DNA of 64,000 nucleotides from Silvimonas iriomotensis. GTDB lineage: Bacteria; Pseudomonadota; Gammaproteobacteria; Burkholderiales; Chitinibacteraceae. The notes beneath the pieces were generated by a model. The model was not told the origin of the DNA and ran no database searches. It was given only the letters and a program-made list of their open reading frames with translations. The first letter of the stretch is position 1. Each line of letters begins with the position of its first letter. Location: positions 1-64,000 of the forward strand of contig NZ_BMLX01000004.1 in NCBI RefSeq assembly GCF_014645535.1, in the 5' to 3' direction. Both the position numbers and the translations under genes were made by a program. Below, piece by piece: positions 46,566 through 59,307 of this stretch.

Positions 46566-46589
46566 AATTGCACCATATTGGTGCCAATT
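46566..46589. promoter_or_regulatory. Inverted repeat between parB and atpI
   Basis: AATT-GCACCA-TAT-TGGTGC-C-AATT forms a near-perfect palindrome in the 179-bp gap before atpI. It lacks a T run and may be an operator for the atp operon. Confidence 0.4.
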
Positions 46590-46699
46590 GTGTAACCAAT
46601 ATGCCGCAGAAACGAAAAACCCCGTAACTTCAATGTGTAAAATTGACGCGCAGCGAACGGCATCCGTATAATCGCCGGATATTTGCCTGGCGTAACAAA

Positions 46700-47071
46700 A
46701 TGGTTAACAAAGCACAGATCCAGGGCATCATCCGGCTGAAAGTCTGGATTACCCTGGCGGTAGTGGTGCCTGTTTCCATTGTATGGGGATGGCAAGCAGG
46801 ATTTGCAAGTGTCATAGGTGGCACTGTCGCGATTCTGGGCTCCCTGATCTACGTCAGGGCCGCTTACCAGTTGCCATACGGCCCGCCGGAAGTGCTGATG
46901 AAACTGCACTATCTGGGCGAAGCCCTGAAAATGGCGTTTACGCTGGTCGCATTCGCGGCAATATTCGTCTTTCACCGCAAGGTGGTCTGGCCGGCGCTGT
47001 TCTTCGGGTATATCGCTGCCGCCTCCGCCTTCTGGTTCGGGCTTTTGATCAAATTTAAAGACAAGAAATAG
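46700..47071 (+). CDS. atpI: ATP synthase protein I
   Basis: The 123-residue protein has four hydrophobic segments (KVWITLAVVVPVSIVWGWQAG, SVIGGTVAILGSLIYV, FTLVAFAAIFVF, ALFFGYIAAASAFWFGLLI) and heads the atp operon, as AtpI does. AtpI assists c-ring assembly. I chose the ATG at 46700; an in-frame start at 46643 adds 19 polar residues. Confidence 0.85.
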   Translation: MVNKAQIQGIIRLKVWITLAVVVPVSIVWGWQAGFASVIGGTVAILGSLIYVRAAYQLPYGPPEVLMKLHYLGEALKMAFTLVAFAAIFVFHRKVVWPALFFGYIAAASAFWFGLLIKFKDKK

Positions 47072-47863
<792 letters not shown>

Positions 47864-47899
47864 GCTGATGGCGGCAGCTGCCGCCGCAGCAGTACCTGA

Positions 47900-48256
<357 letters not shown>

Positions 48257-48294
48257 TTTAGAACCGTCACCGCGAACAACTGGAGGGCTACAAC

Positions 48295-48765
48295 GTGGAA
48301 TTCAATACTTCCCTCATTGGCCAGGTAATTACATTTGCCTTGCTGGTGTGGTTCACGATGAAAATCGTGTGGCCTCCGCTGACCGGCATGATGGAAAAGC
48401 GCGCACAGCGTATCGCTGAAGGTTTGTCGGCAGCAGATCGTGCCAAGCAAGATCTGGCCAATGCCGAAAAAGCTTCTGCTGATAAGCTGCGTGAAGCCAA
48501 GCAACAAGCTTCCGAGCTGATTGCACAGGCTGAAAAGCGCGCGAATCAGATCATCGACGAGGCGAAAGACAAGGCCAAGGTCGAAAGCGAACGCCTGCTG
48601 GCGGGCGCCCAGGCCGAAATTACGCAGCAAGTCGAACAAGCCAAGGGTGTTCTGCGTCAACAAGTGGCATCGCTTGCCCTTGAAGGTGCATCCAAGATCC
48701 TGAAGCAAGAAGTCGACGCCGGCAAACACGCCGTGCTGTTGGAATCGATCAAAGCGGAACTGTAA
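48295..48765 (+). CDS. atpF: ATP synthase F0 subunit b
   Basis: The peripheral-stalk protein has one N-terminal membrane span (FNTSLIGQVITFALLVWFTMKIVWPPL) and a long charged helix. It starts with GTG at 48295 behind GGAGGG. Confidence 0.95.
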   Translation: MEFNTSLIGQVITFALLVWFTMKIVWPPLTGMMEKRAQRIAEGLSAADRAKQDLANAEKASADKLREAKQQASELIAQAEKRANQIIDEAKDKAKVESERLLAGAQAEITQQVEQAKGVLRQQVASLALEGASKILKQEVDAGKHAVLLESIKAEL

Positions 48766-48771
48766 TCAGTC

Positions 48772-49308
48772 ATGGCAGAACTCATCACCGTCGCAAGGCC
48801 GTACGCCGAGGCTGTGTTCCGTCTTGGCAAGGAAAGCGGCAAGCTGGACCAATGGTCCGAAGTGCTGGCAAAGCTGGGCTTGATTGCCAGCGATGAACTG
48901 GCAGAACAAGTCGCGTCCGATCCGAGATATTCCGCTGCTCAGGTTCAGCAACTCTTGATCGAGCTGTTGGGTGCTGGCGTGAACGACGAAGCGAAAAACT
49001 TTGTCGCGCTGATCATCGAAAACGACCGCTTCTCTGCACTTCCTGTCATCCGTGACCTGTTCGAATCGTACAAGGCCGCAGAAGCAGGTGAAGTCGAAGC
49101 GCAAATCGAATCGGCATTCCCGCTTGACGCAGCCCAGGTCGAATCACTCAAGACATCGCTTGCACAGCACTTCAACCGCAAGGTCGCCGCAACGACGACG
49201 ACCAATGCCGATCTGATCGGCGGCGTGAAGGTGACGGTGGGTGATGTTGTGATCGACGCATCCATAGCCGGCAAGCTCTCTGAACTGGCGACGAGCCTGA
49301 AGAGTTAG
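48772..49308 (+). CDS. atpH: ATP synthase F1 subunit delta
   Basis: Delta joins the peripheral stalk to F1. The N-terminal helical domain ([17 protein letters not shown]) and the C-terminal [20 protein letters not shown] segment, split here for length, are typical. It starts 6 bp after atpF. Confidence 0.95.
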   Translation: MAELITVARPYAEAVFRLGKESGKLDQWSEVLAKLGLIASDELAEQVASDPRYSAAQVQQLLIELLGAGVNDEAKNFVALIIENDRFSALPVIRDLFESYKAAEAGEVEAQIESAFPLDAAQVESLKTSLAQHFNRKVAATTTTNADLIGGVKVTVGDVVIDASIAGKLSELATSLKS

Positions 49309-49318
49309 GAGATTTTTA

Positions 49319-50860
49319 ATGCAACTCAATCCGTCTGAAATCAGTGAACTGATCAAGGCCCGGATCCAGAACCTGTCGAGCGGCGCGCAAACTGCCACCG
49401 TTGGCACGGTTGTGTCGGTTACCGACGGCATCGTTCGCGTCCACGGCTTGTCCGATGTGATGCAAGGCGAAATGCTGGAGTTCCCGGGCAATACCTTTGG
49501 TCTGGCGCTGAACCTGGAACGTGACTCCGTCGGTGCCGTGGTGATGGGTGAATACACCCACATCTCCGAAGGCGACGAAGTCAAATGTACCGGTCGTATT
49601 CTGGAAGTACCGGTTGGTCCGGAACTGGTTGGCCGCGTGGTCAACTCGCTGGGTCAGCCTATCGATGGCAAGGGCCCGATCAACGCCAAGCTCTCCAGCC
49701 CGATCGAAAAGATCGCGCCGGGCGTGATTGCGCGTCAATCGGTTGACCAGCCGCTGCAAACCGGCCTGAAAGCCATCGACACCATGGTGCCGATCGGTCG
49801 TGGCCAGCGTGAGCTGATCATTGGTGACCGTCAGACCGGCAAGACTGCCGTTGCACTGGACGCGATCATCAACCAGAAGGGTACCGGCGTTACTTGTATC
49901 TATGTTGCTATCGGCCAGAAAGCCTCGTCGATTGCCAACGTGGTTCGCAAGCTGGAAGAACACGGCGCACTGGCCCACACCATCGTGGTGGCTGCTGCTG
50001 CGTCTGAATCTGCCGCGCTGCAATACATTGCTGCTTACTCCGGTTGCGCAATGGGTGAGTACTTCCGCGATCGCGGCGAAGACGCCCTGATCGTATACGA
50101 TGACTTGTCCAAGCAAGCCGTAGCTTACCGTCAGATCTCCCTGCTGCTGCGCCGCCCACCGGGCCGCGAAGCATACCCGGGTGACGTGTTCTATCTGCAC
50201 TCCCGTCTGCTGGAACGTGCCGCACGTATCAACGCCGATGAAGTTGAAAAACTGACCGGTGGCGAAGTGAAGGGCAAGACTGGTTCGCTGACCGCTCTGC
50301 CGATCATCGAAACCCAGGCTGGTGACGTTTCCGCGTTCGTTCCGACCAACGTGATCTCGATCACCGACGGTCAGATCTTCCTGGAAACCGACTTGTTCAA
50401 CGCCGGTATCCGTCCTGCGATGAACGCCGGTATCTCGGTGTCCCGTGTTGGCGGTGCAGCGCAGACCAAGGTCATCAAGAAGCTCGGCGGCGGTGTGCGT
50501 CTGGCACTGGCCCAGTACCGTGAACTGGCTGCGTTCGCGCAGTTTGCTTCCGATCTGGACGAAGCCACCCGCAAGCAGCTCGAACGCGGCAAGATGGTGA
50601 CCGAACTGATGAAGCAGGCTCAATACAGCCCGCTGAAGGTTGGCGAACTCGCCGTGACCCTGGCTCTGATCGCCAAGGGCAGCTACGACGATGTTCCGGT
50701 TGATCGCGCTCTGGCCTTCGAATCTGCCTTCCTGGCAGACCTGAAAGCCAACCACGCTGATCTGCTGGGCCGCGTTGATGCCAAGGGCGTTCTGTCTGAC
50801 GAAGATGAAGCAACCCTGCTCAAGGCAGTGGCTTCGTTCAAAGCCAGCAGCGCGTACTGA
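49319..50860 (+). CDS. atpA: ATP synthase F1 subunit alpha
   Basis: Alpha has the non-catalytic nucleotide site with Walker [14 protein letters not shown] (near residue 170), the SYAAYSGC-like [12 protein letters not shown] region and the arginine finger in [17 protein letters not shown]. Length is the usual 513. Confidence 0.97.
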   Translation: MQLNPSEISELIKARIQNLSSGAQTATVGTVVSVTDGIVRVHGLSDVMQGEMLEFPGNTFGLALNLERDSVGAVVMGEYTHISEGDEVKCTGRILEVPVGPELVGRVVNSLGQPIDGKGPINAKLSSPIEKIAPGVIARQSVDQPLQTGLKAIDTMVPIGRGQRELIIGDRQTGKTAVALDAIINQKGTGVTCIYVAIGQKASSIANVVRKLEEHGALAHTIVVAAAASESAALQYIAAYSGCAMGEYFRDRGEDALIVYDDLSKQAVAYRQISLLLRRPPGREAYPGDVFYLHSRLLERAARINADEVEKLTGGEVKGKTGSLTALPIIETQAGDVSAFVPTNVISITDGQIFLETDLFNAGIRPAMNAGISVSRVGGAAQTKVIKKLGGGVRLALAQYRELAAFAQFASDLDEATRKQLERGKMVTELMKQAQYSPLKVGELAVTLALIAKGSYDDVPVDRALAFESAFLADLKANHADLLGRVDAKGVLSDEDEATLLKAVASFKASSAY

Positions 50861-50886
50861 TTCAGTACTGAAAAAGGAACTGGATC

Positions 50887-51756
50887 ATGGCAGGCGGTAA
50901 AGAAATCCGTACGAAGATCAAAAGCGTAAAAAACACGCAGAAGATCACCCGCGCTATGGAAATGGTCGCGACATCCAAAATGCGCAAGGCGCAAGAACGC
51001 ATGCGTTCGGCCCGTCCTTACGGCGAAAAGATCCGCAATGTAGCGGCTCATCTTTCGCAAGCATTTGTGGATTACCCGCATCCGTACCTCCAGAAGCGCG
51101 AAAGCGTTAAACGGGTTGGCCTGATCGTGGTTACGTCGGACAAGGGCCTGTGCGGTGGTTTGAATACCAACGTGCTGCGCTTGTCCGTCAACAAGATGAA
51201 GGAGTTTCACCAGAACGGCACCGAAGCTGCGGTTACCGCCATCGGTAACAAGGGCATGAGTTTCATGACCCGCAACGGTGCCAAGGTGATTTCTTCTGCA
51301 GTCGCACTGGGCGATACGCCTCACCTGGAAGCCTTGATCGGTCCGATCAAGGTGATGGTGGATGCGTTTGTCGCTGGCGAAGTGGATGAAGTCCATCTGG
51401 TGTACACCAAGTTCGTCAACACCATGAAGCAAGAGCCGACGGTAGAACAGTTGCTGCCGCTTGCAGGCGAGGCCTTTGGCCAGCCGGAGCACAAGTACAA
51501 CTGGGAATACCTGTACGAGCCGGATGCAAAGACCGTCATTGACGAGTTGATGAACCGCTACGTTGAAGCGCTGATTTATCAGGCTGTAGCCGAGAACATC
51601 GCATCCGAGCAGGCTGCGCGCATGGTGGCCATGAAGGCTGCAACAGATAACGCCGACAAGGTGATCGGCAACCTGCAACTGCTGTACAACAAGACCCGTC
51701 AGGCCGCGATTACGAAGGAACTCTCCGAAATCGTCTCCGGCGCGGCAGCAGTTTGA
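50887..51756 (+). CDS. atpG: ATP synthase F1 subunit gamma
   Basis: Gamma is the rotor shaft. The N-terminal coiled-coil strand starts [20 protein letters not shown] and the C-terminal one ends [15 protein letters not shown], both conserved. Length (289) is normal. Confidence 0.96.
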   Translation: MAGGKEIRTKIKSVKNTQKITRAMEMVATSKMRKAQERMRSARPYGEKIRNVAAHLSQAFVDYPHPYLQKRESVKRVGLIVVTSDKGLCGGLNTNVLRLSVNKMKEFHQNGTEAAVTAIGNKGMSFMTRNGAKVISSAVALGDTPHLEALIGPIKVMVDAFVAGEVDEVHLVYTKFVNTMKQEPTVEQLLPLAGEAFGQPEHKYNWEYLYEPDAKTVIDELMNRYVEALIYQAVAENIASEQAARMVAMKAATDNADKVIGNLQLLYNKTRQAAITKELSEIVSGAAAV

Positions 51757-51791
51757 TGCAGGCGGCTAACCCGATTGATGCAAGATATTAG

Positions 51792-53180
<1,389 letters not shown>

Positions 53181-53192
53181 GGATGTAGGCAG

Positions 53193-53621
53193 ATGGCGAT
53201 GACCATTCATGTTGATGTGGTAAGTGCTGAATCGCTGATCTTCTCTGGTGTTGCTGAGTTCTTCACAGCACCGGCCGAAGGCGGTGAAGTCGGTATTTAC
53301 CCGCGCCATGCGCCTCTCCTGACTCGTATTCGTCCGGGTGCGATTCGCATCAAGCTGGCCAACACTCACGAACCGGATGTCATCCTGTACGTGTCTGGCG
53401 GCCTCTTGGAAGTGCAACCGCATTCGATCACCGTGTTGGCAGATACTGCCATTCGCGGCGCGGATATCGACGAAGCCAAGGCGCGTGAAGCCAAGGCCAA
53501 GGCCGAAGATGCTTTGAAAAACCGCAAGACCCAGATGGACTTCGCCATGGCGCAGGCCGAACTGGTGGAAGCGGTGGCCAAGCTGGCCGTGATCGAGAAG
53601 CTGAAGAAGCGCGGCCACTAA
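53193..53621 (+). CDS. atpC: ATP synthase F1 subunit epsilon
   Basis: Epsilon has the beta-sandwich ([30 protein letters not shown]) and the C-terminal helical hairpin that inhibits hydrolysis. A second ATG at 53199 would also serve as start. It is the last gene of the operon, before a strong terminator. Confidence 0.95.
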   Translation: MAMTIHVDVVSAESLIFSGVAEFFTAPAEGGEVGIYPRHAPLLTRIRPGAIRIKLANTHEPDVILYVSGGLLEVQPHSITVLADTAIRGADIDEAKAREAKAKAEDALKNRKTQMDFAMAQAELVEAVAKLAVIEKLKKRGH

Positions 53622-53643
53622 GCCCTGTTTCTTGTACGCTCCC

Positions 53644-53677
53644 AAAAAAAAAGCAGCCCTTGTGGCTGCTTTTTTAT
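53644..53677 (+). terminator. Terminator of the atp operon
   Basis: A 12-bp stem AAAAAAGCAGCC/GGCTGCTTTTTT with a 5-base loop is flanked by A and T runs. Confidence 0.93.
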
Positions 53678-53779
53678 TGCCCGGCATATACCTGAAAAGC
53701 CTGATCCTGCCGGGTTATGCGATGCGGCAAGGCGCCGCAACGGCTAGAATGACCAGCAATTCACGTACTGGATATGCTC

Positions 53780-55150
53780 ATGTCTTCTCTTGATGTCGTC
53801 ATTCTTGCTGCAGGTCAGGGCAAGCGCATGTATTCCTCGCTGCCCAAAGTGCTGCATCGCATTGCCGGCAAGCCCCTGGTCGGCCACGTGATTGATACTG
53901 CCCGCGCGCTGAGCCCGGCGCAGACCGTGGTGGTTTACGGCCATGGTGGCGATCAGGTCCAGGCCGCGTTTGCCAGCGATAAAGACCTGCATTGGGCGCT
54001 GCAAGCCCAGCAACTGGGCACCGGCCATGCACTGGCCCAGGCGCTGCCCTACCTGAAAGGCGACGTGACGCTGATGCTGTACGGCGATGTGCCACTGACC
54101 CGCGTCGAGACGCTCAAGGCGCTGCTGGCCGCCGTGGAAGGTGGCAAGTTGGGCATCCTGACCGTCACGCTGGATAACCCCACCGGCTACGGCCGCATCG
54201 TGCGTAACGACGCCGGTGCCGTGCAATCGATCGTCGAGCAAAAAGACGCGACGCCGGAACAAGCCGCCATTCGTGAAATCAACACCGGCATTCTGGCCTT
54301 GCCCACAGCGCGCCTGGCGCAATGGTTGTCTGAACTGAAGAACGACAACGCACAGGGCGAGTACTACGCGACCGATCTGATCGCCCTGGCCGTGCGTGAT
54401 GGGGTGGCGGTAGTGACCACCCAGCCGGCCGATGCCTGGGAAGCCGAAGGCATCAACAACAAGGTGCAACTGGCCCAGCTGGAACGCATTCATCAACGCA
54501 ACCTGGCCACCGCGCTGCTCACCGCCGGGGTGACGCTGGCAGACCCGGCGCGCCTGGATATCCGGGGCCGCGTGGTGCACGGCAAGGACGTCTTCATTGA
54601 CGTGAACTGCGTGCTGGAAGGCGAGGTTTCGCTGGGCGAGGGCGTGCAGATCGGCGCCAACTGCATCCTCAAGAATGTCTGGATTGCCGACGGTGCAGTG
54701 ATCCACCCGTTCAGCCATCTGGAAAACGCCGAAGTCGGTGCCGGTTCACTGATTGGCCCTTACGCCCGCCTGCGCCCTGGCGCGGTGCTGGAAGAAGGCG
54801 TGCACGTCGGCAACTTTGTTGAAGTCAAAAAATCGACCATCGGCCCGGGCACCAAGGTCAATCACCTTTCCTACATTGGTGACGCACAGATTGGCAGCGG
54901 CACCAATATTGGCGCCGGCACCATCACCTGCAATTACGACGGCGTGAACAAGTCGCTGACCACCATTGGCGACAACGTGTTCATTGGCTCCAACAATTGT
55001 CTGGTGGCCCCGGTGACGATTGGCGACGGTGCCACGACCGGTGCGGGCTCGGTGATCAGCAAGAACGCGCCGGCGGGTGAGTTGACCATCGGCCGCGCAC
55101 GCCAGGTGACCCTGACCGGCTGGAAACGCCCGGTCAAGCACAGCAAGTAA
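53780..55150 (+). CDS. glmU: Bifunctional GlmU (UDP-GlcNAc synthesis)
   Basis: GlmU acetylates glucosamine-1-phosphate and then uridylylates it to UDP-GlcNAc for peptidoglycan and LPS. The uridyltransferase motif LAAGQGKRM is at the N-terminus. The C-terminal left-handed beta-helix shows hexapeptide repeats ([35 protein letters not shown]). Start at 53780 (MSSLDVV) is preferred to 53774 by spacing from GGAT. glmU after the atp operon is a common order. Confidence 0.95.
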   Translation: MSSLDVVILAAGQGKRMYSSLPKVLHRIAGKPLVGHVIDTARALSPAQTVVVYGHGGDQVQAAFASDKDLHWALQAQQLGTGHALAQALPYLKGDVTLMLYGDVPLTRVETLKALLAAVEGGKLGILTVTLDNPTGYGRIVRNDAGAVQSIVEQKDATPEQAAIREINTGILALPTARLAQWLSELKNDNAQGEYYATDLIALAVRDGVAVVTTQPADAWEAEGINNKVQLAQLERIHQRNLATALLTAGVTLADPARLDIRGRVVHGKDVFIDVNCVLEGEVSLGEGVQIGANCILKNVWIADGAVIHPFSHLENAEVGAGSLIGPYARLRPGAVLEEGVHVGNFVEVKKSTIGPGTKVNHLSYIGDAQIGSGTNIGAGTITCNYDGVNKSLTTIGDNVFIGSNNCLVAPVTIGDGATTGAGSVISKNAPAGELTIGRARQVTLTGWKRPVKHSK

Positions 55151-55156
55151 GGCGAC

Positions 55157-56092
55157 TCAAGCGGGCGCATCTTCATGGGTGGTGGTGATGATGCGCACCG
55201 CATGCGCGGTAGGCCGGATCGGCACGCCGCGCGCCTCTGCCACCGCCTCGGTCAACTCCGCGCCCAGCAACAGAATCAGCGCCGAGTAGTACACCCACAC
55301 CAGCAGCACCACCACGCTACCCGCCGGGCCATAAGCCCCGCCGACGTTGGAATTCTGGATATACAGGCTGATGCCCACTTTCCCCAGAATGAACAGGATG
55401 TCGGTCAGCACCGCCCCGGCCAGGGCATCGCGCCAGGCAATGATGGCGTCTGGCAGTACCTTGAAGATGGCGGCGAACACGAACACGAAAATGGCGGTGG
55501 ACACCCCGGCCTCTACCCAGCGCCAGGCCAGCGTGTGCCCCGGAACAAAGAAGCCGATGACCGTACTGGCTGAAAACGAAATCACCAGCAAGAACGCCAC
55601 CGCCAGCAACAAGCCCAGCGCATTCATGCGTGAGCGCAGCCAGCCCATGACAGCCTGACCCGGGCGGGAACGCAGCCCCCACACCCGATTGATCGCTCCT
55701 TGCAACTGCGCAAACACGGCCGAAGCACCGACCAGCGTGATACCCAGCCCGATCAGCCCCGCCATGTTGCCGACACTGGGTCTGCTGGAGGCATTGCGGA
55801 TCACCAGTTGCACCGCGTCGGCCGCCCTTGGCCCGACCATGCGGTTCAGGCCATCAACCAGTTGCGTCTGGTAATCGGGCGAGAGGGACGCCACCACCCA
55901 CAGCAGCAACACCAGCAGCGGCGCGAAAGACAGCGCAGAGTAAAACGCCAGCGCAGCCGCGCGCGTCATCAGTTCGTCGTCAAAAAAACCGGCGATGGTT
56001 TTGTTGACGACATGCCGGGCCAGACGCCACAGCACGGTGATTTGGTGTCGCACGCCAGTGGTCTCCTTGCTTTGTGCCTTCCAGCCTGGCAC
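55157..56092 (-). CDS. YihY/BrkB-family inner-membrane protein
   Basis: The 311-residue protein has about six membrane spans and the family pattern: MTRAAALAFYSALSFAPLLVLL near residue 42, GGAYGPAGSVVVLLVWVYYSALILLLGAELTEA near 255 (written here across the conserved loop). The family was once called RNase BN; its role is not settled. It converges on glmU with 6 bp between stops, and 254 bp separates it from the divergent ychF. Confidence 0.85.
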   Translation of the reverse strand: MPGWKAQSKETTGVRHQITVLWRLARHVVNKTIAGFFDDELMTRAAALAFYSALSFAPLLVLLLWVVASLSPDYQTQLVDGLNRMVGPRAADAVQLVIRNASSRPSVGNMAGLIGLGITLVGASAVFAQLQGAINRVWGLRSRPGQAVMGWLRSRMNALGLLLAVAFLLVISFSASTVIGFFVPGHTLAWRWVEAGVSTAIFVFVFAAIFKVLPDAIIAWRDALAGAVLTDILFILGKVGISLYIQNSNVGGAYGPAGSVVVLLVWVYYSALILLLGAELTEAVAEARGVPIRPTAHAVRIITTTHEDAPA

Positions 56093-56346
56093 CCAAACGC
56101 CAACAAATCATGGTGTGTTGTCCGGTTTTGTTGCAAGACAGACCAGGACAAATGGGGATGGCCCGACGGGAACACCTTGAGTTCCAAAAGAATTTGCCGT
56201 GGTCAGTGGTACAATCGCGCCTGATTGTGGCCACCGCAACGCGCTGGCCCCGGCAAGCTGCCACAAAGGCCTGCCGACCCTGAATAAGACGCAGCAAGAC
56301 CGGTCTGGTTTTGCCGCGTGCCAGTTTGAACACAAGGAAAGCTCCA

Positions 56347-57438
56347 ATGAGTCTTAAATGCGGCATCGTCGGCCTGCCCAACGTCGGCAAGTCCACGCTT
56401 TTCAACGCCCTGACCAAAGCCGGTATCGAAGCGGCCAACTACCCGTTCTGCACCATCGAGCCCAATGTCGGCATCGTGGAAGTGCCCGATGCCCGCCTGC
56501 AGCAACTGGCCGACATCATCAACCCGCAAAAGATCGTGCCTGCGATTGTCGAGTTTGTGGATATCGCCGGCCTTGTGGCGGGTGCCAGCAAGGGCGAAGG
56601 TCTGGGTAACCAGTTCCTGGCCAATATCCGTGAAACCGACGCCATCGTGAACGTGGTGCGCTGTTTCAATGACGACAACATCGTGCACGTGGCCGGCAAG
56701 GTCGACCCGATCGACGATATCGCTGTCATCGGTACTGAACTGGCGCTGGCCGACCTGGCCACCGTTGAAAAGTCCATCCAGCGTGATGGCAAGAAAGCCA
56801 AGAGTGGCGACAAGGAAGCGCAAAAGCTGGTCGCCGTACTGGAAAAACTGGTGCCCGTACTCAACGAAGGCCGCCCGGCCCGCGCCGCCGGCCTGTCTGA
56901 AGAAGACAAGCTGGCGATCAAGCCGCTGTGTCTGCTGACCATCAAGCCGGCCATGTATGTGGCCAACGTGGCTGAAGATGGCTTCACCAACAACCCGCTG
57001 CTGGACAAGGTCACCGAGTTTGCCAAGGCCGAAGGCGCGCCGGTCGTGGCCGTCTGCGCCGCGATCGAGTCTGAAATTGCCGAACTGCCGGATGAAGACA
57101 AGACCGAATTCCTGGCTGAACTGGGCTTGCAAGAGCCGGGCCTGAACCGCCTGATCCGCGCCGGTTTTGATCTGCTGGGCCTGCAAACCTACTTCACCGC
57201 TGGCGTGAAGGAAGTCCGTGCCTGGACCATCCACAAGGGCGACACCGCCCCGCAAGCCGCTGGCGTGATCCACACTGACTTCGAACGCGGCTTCATCCGC
57301 GCGCAAACCATCGGCTTTGACGACTTCATCAGCTACAAGGGTGAACAAGGCGCCAAGGAAGCCGGCAAGATGCGCGCTGAAGGCAAGGAATACATCGTCA
57401 AGGATGGCGACGTGATGAACTTCCTGTTCAACGTCTGA
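56347..57438 (+). CDS. ychF: Redox-regulated ATPase YchF
   Basis: YchF is an Obg-related P-loop protein that prefers ATP and binds ribosomes. It has G1 [15 protein letters not shown], switch/G3 [19 protein letters not shown], and the C-terminal TGS-like domain ending [12 protein letters not shown] chose the ATG at 56347 ([12 protein letters not shown]) behind AAGGAAA. Length (363) is typical. Confidence 0.96.
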   Translation: MSLKCGIVGLPNVGKSTLFNALTKAGIEAANYPFCTIEPNVGIVEVPDARLQQLADIINPQKIVPAIVEFVDIAGLVAGASKGEGLGNQFLANIRETDAIVNVVRCFNDDNIVHVAGKVDPIDDIAVIGTELALADLATVEKSIQRDGKKAKSGDKEAQKLVAVLEKLVPVLNEGRPARAAGLSEEDKLAIKPLCLLTIKPAMYVANVAEDGFTNNPLLDKVTEFAKAEGAPVVAVCAAIESEIAELPDEDKTEFLAELGLQEPGLNRLIRAGFDLLGLQTYFTAGVKEVRAWTIHKGDTAPQAAGVIHTDFERGFIRAQTIGFDDFISYKGEQGAKEAGKMRAEGKEYIVKDGDVMNFLFNV

Positions 57439-57496
57439 TGAGCAGACCATCTTTCCTGGAACATCAGGAAAAACTCTGAAATCAGAAAAACATCAA

Positions 57497-57529
57497 CAAA
57501 GCCGCGCACTTACGCGGCTTTGTCGTTTC
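57497..57529 (+). terminator. Terminator after ychF
   Basis: A 10-bp stem CAAAGCCGCG/CGCGGCTTTG with a 6-base loop is followed by TCGTTTCT. Confidence 0.75.
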
Positions 57530-57566
57530 TGGGCGTTGCTAGAAATCGCGCGAGCAGCCACCTTCT

Positions 57567-57588
57567 GATTGAGTACAAAGGTGAGTAC
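57567..57588 (+). repeat. Left direct repeat of integrative-element remnant
   Basis: GATTGAGTACAAA-N3-GAGTAC matches 58952-58973 exactly at all 19 defined positions. Two further GAGTAC/GTGAGT motifs follow up to 57627, like integrase arm sites. Confidence 0.65.
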
Positions 57589-57652
57589 GCATCTTTGCGT
57601 GTCGCGCGACAAGTGAGTACAGTGAGTGCATCGTCTTCATCGAGCACCCACC

Positions 57653-58159
57653 ATGCTGACCGACACCCACTGTCGCAATGCCAAACCTAAGCCCAAGCTC
57701 TACCGACTCACTGACCACCGCGGACTGTGTCTGGAGGTCAAGCCCAGCGGCGTGAAGGCTTGGCGCTACCGGTTCACGCTGGAGGGCAAGGCCAGCATGT
57801 TCGCCCTGGGCGAGTACCCTGCCGTCAGCCTGGCCGAGGCACGAGACCGGTGCGAGGCAGCACGCCAACTCGTCAAGCAAGGCATCAACCCCGCCCAGCA
57901 GCGGCAGATCGACCGCATCAAGCAAGCCAGCGACGCCGAGATCACCTTCGAGAAGGTGGCGCGCGAGTGGCTGCAGACCAAAGACTGGGAAGACATCACC
58001 AAGAACAGGCGCCTGGACATGCTGGAGCGCGTGGTCTTTGGCGAGATCGGCCAGATGCCCATCCGAGCGGTCACACCAGCCCATGTGCTGGGCATCCTGC
58101 AGCACACGGTCAAGCGCGGCGCCCCTACCGTGGCTGCCGAAGCCTTCCCTTCCGTGTGA
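57653..58159 (+). pseudogene. P4-type tyrosine integrase, N-terminal fragment
   Basis: The fragment (MLTDTHCRNAKPKPKLYRLTDHRGLCLEVKPSG...) is the DUF4102 arm-binding domain plus the start of the core-binding domain (ITFEKVAREWL, RAVTPAHVLGILQ). Homology ends at about GAPTVAAEA near 58140 and the catalytic domain with the R...HxxR...Y residues is absent. The frame then reads into a different gene and stops. It is the 5' end of a decayed integrative element. Confidence 0.85.
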
Positions 58160-58764
58160 TCGACATGGCCAGCACACAGTCCAGCTCGCCGCTGGCCGGG
58201 TCGGAATCGTTCTGGTCGAACTCGGAGCCTGGGGTGGTGTTCGAGCTACTGGCCTACCAGCCACTGGCCAATCCGGTGATCGTGCTGGACGAGCTCGATA
58301 AGACCGACCAGCAACGTCAGTACGACCCACTCGCGGCGCTCTACACCCTGCTGGAGCCTCGCAGCGCACGCGACTTCATCGACCTCTCGATCCGAGACTT
58401 CGCCATCGACGCCAGCCACGTGAACTGGATCGCCACGGCCAACAGCATCGAGAGCATCCCTGCACCGCTGCTGTCGCGCATGACGGTGCTGCACGTGCAA
58501 GCCCCCACGCCAGAGCAGGTGGCTCATATCGCTCGACAAATGTATGGCCGCATGCGGGCCGAGAGCCCGTGGGGGGCAGGTTTTACGCCGAGGCTGGACG
58601 ACCGGGTGGTGGACAAGCTGAAGAACTTGCCGCCCAGGACCTTGGGGCTAGCTTTGAAGCGTGCATTGGGGCGGGCGGCGAGGGAGGAGCGGGAGCACAT
58701 CCGCGTCGGCGACGTGCCAGACCAAGTCTCCTCAACCAGAAAGCCCATGGGGTTCTTGGCGTAG
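58147..58764 (+). pseudogene. Lon-like AAA+ ATPase, C-terminal fragment
   Basis: The frame carries Walker B (VIVLDELDKTDQ), sensor 1 (WIATANSIESIP) and the arginine-finger region (LLSRMTVLHV) of a Lon-related AAA+ ATPase, but no Walker A and no start region. It joins the integrase fragment at about 58140, so a deletion fused the two. The first ATG is at 58165. The C-terminus (RKPMGFLA) may be natural. Confidence 0.7.
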
Positions 58765-58951
58765 CGGCCCAAGAGTTGAACGCTCCGTACGCCTGTGAGC
58801 GTTTCAGCGTACCCTCTGCCGCCGAGTGCAAACTCGCGAGCATGAATCCACAAAGTGCTGGCATCGTTCAAGCCATGCGCGAACGCGCAGTTGATCAGGT
58901 CAACGCGCAGCTCGTGCCCGCAGACTGCCCCGGCGTACTCAGCCGCCGCAG

Positions 58952-58973
58952 GATTGAGTACAAATCGGAGTAC
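58952..58973 (+). repeat. Right direct repeat of integrative-element remnant
   Basis: GATTGAGTACAAA-N3-GAGTAC, the partner of 57567-57588, closes a 1.4-kb segment. Confidence 0.65.
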
Positions 58974-59080
58974 ATTTTTTGCGGCAAATAAACGAACCAA
59001 AGATAAATCAATTGCTTGCCAATGTTCTTCCGCTTTAACGTCTGATATTCAAGCACCCGGCGCACTGCGCCGCTTGCCCG

Positions 59081-59114
59081 CAAAGCCCCTGGATGTCATG
59101 TCCCGGGGCTTTTT
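59081..59114 (+). terminator. Terminator-like hairpin
   Basis: AAAGCCCC pairs with GGGGCTTT around a 15-base loop and is followed by a short T run. No intact gene precedes it; it may have belonged to a gene now lost or replaced by the element. Confidence 0.55.
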
Positions 59115-59307
59115 GCTGGCCGCGATCAACGCACTGCGCGTGGCGTGGTGGTCTTGCTGGCCTGCTGGATAAAAAAGGTCTGATCTTTGTCGGTTGCCGG
59201 ACTAATCTGACTCAGGACGTTCGTCGGCGGTGAAGCCGGCGACGGCGATGACCCACCAGTCCAGCCGGCACGGATGCATTGCCACATCCGGCCTGGGAGG
59301 CTTAGCA

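Larger units (their letters stand above)
58765..59307. other. 543-bp gap with right end of the element remnant
   Basis: No recognisable gene is seen. The right direct repeat is at 58952-58973 and a terminator-like hairpin at 59081-59114. Sequence before 58973 probably belongs to the decayed element; sequence after it belongs to the host. Confidence 0.5.
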
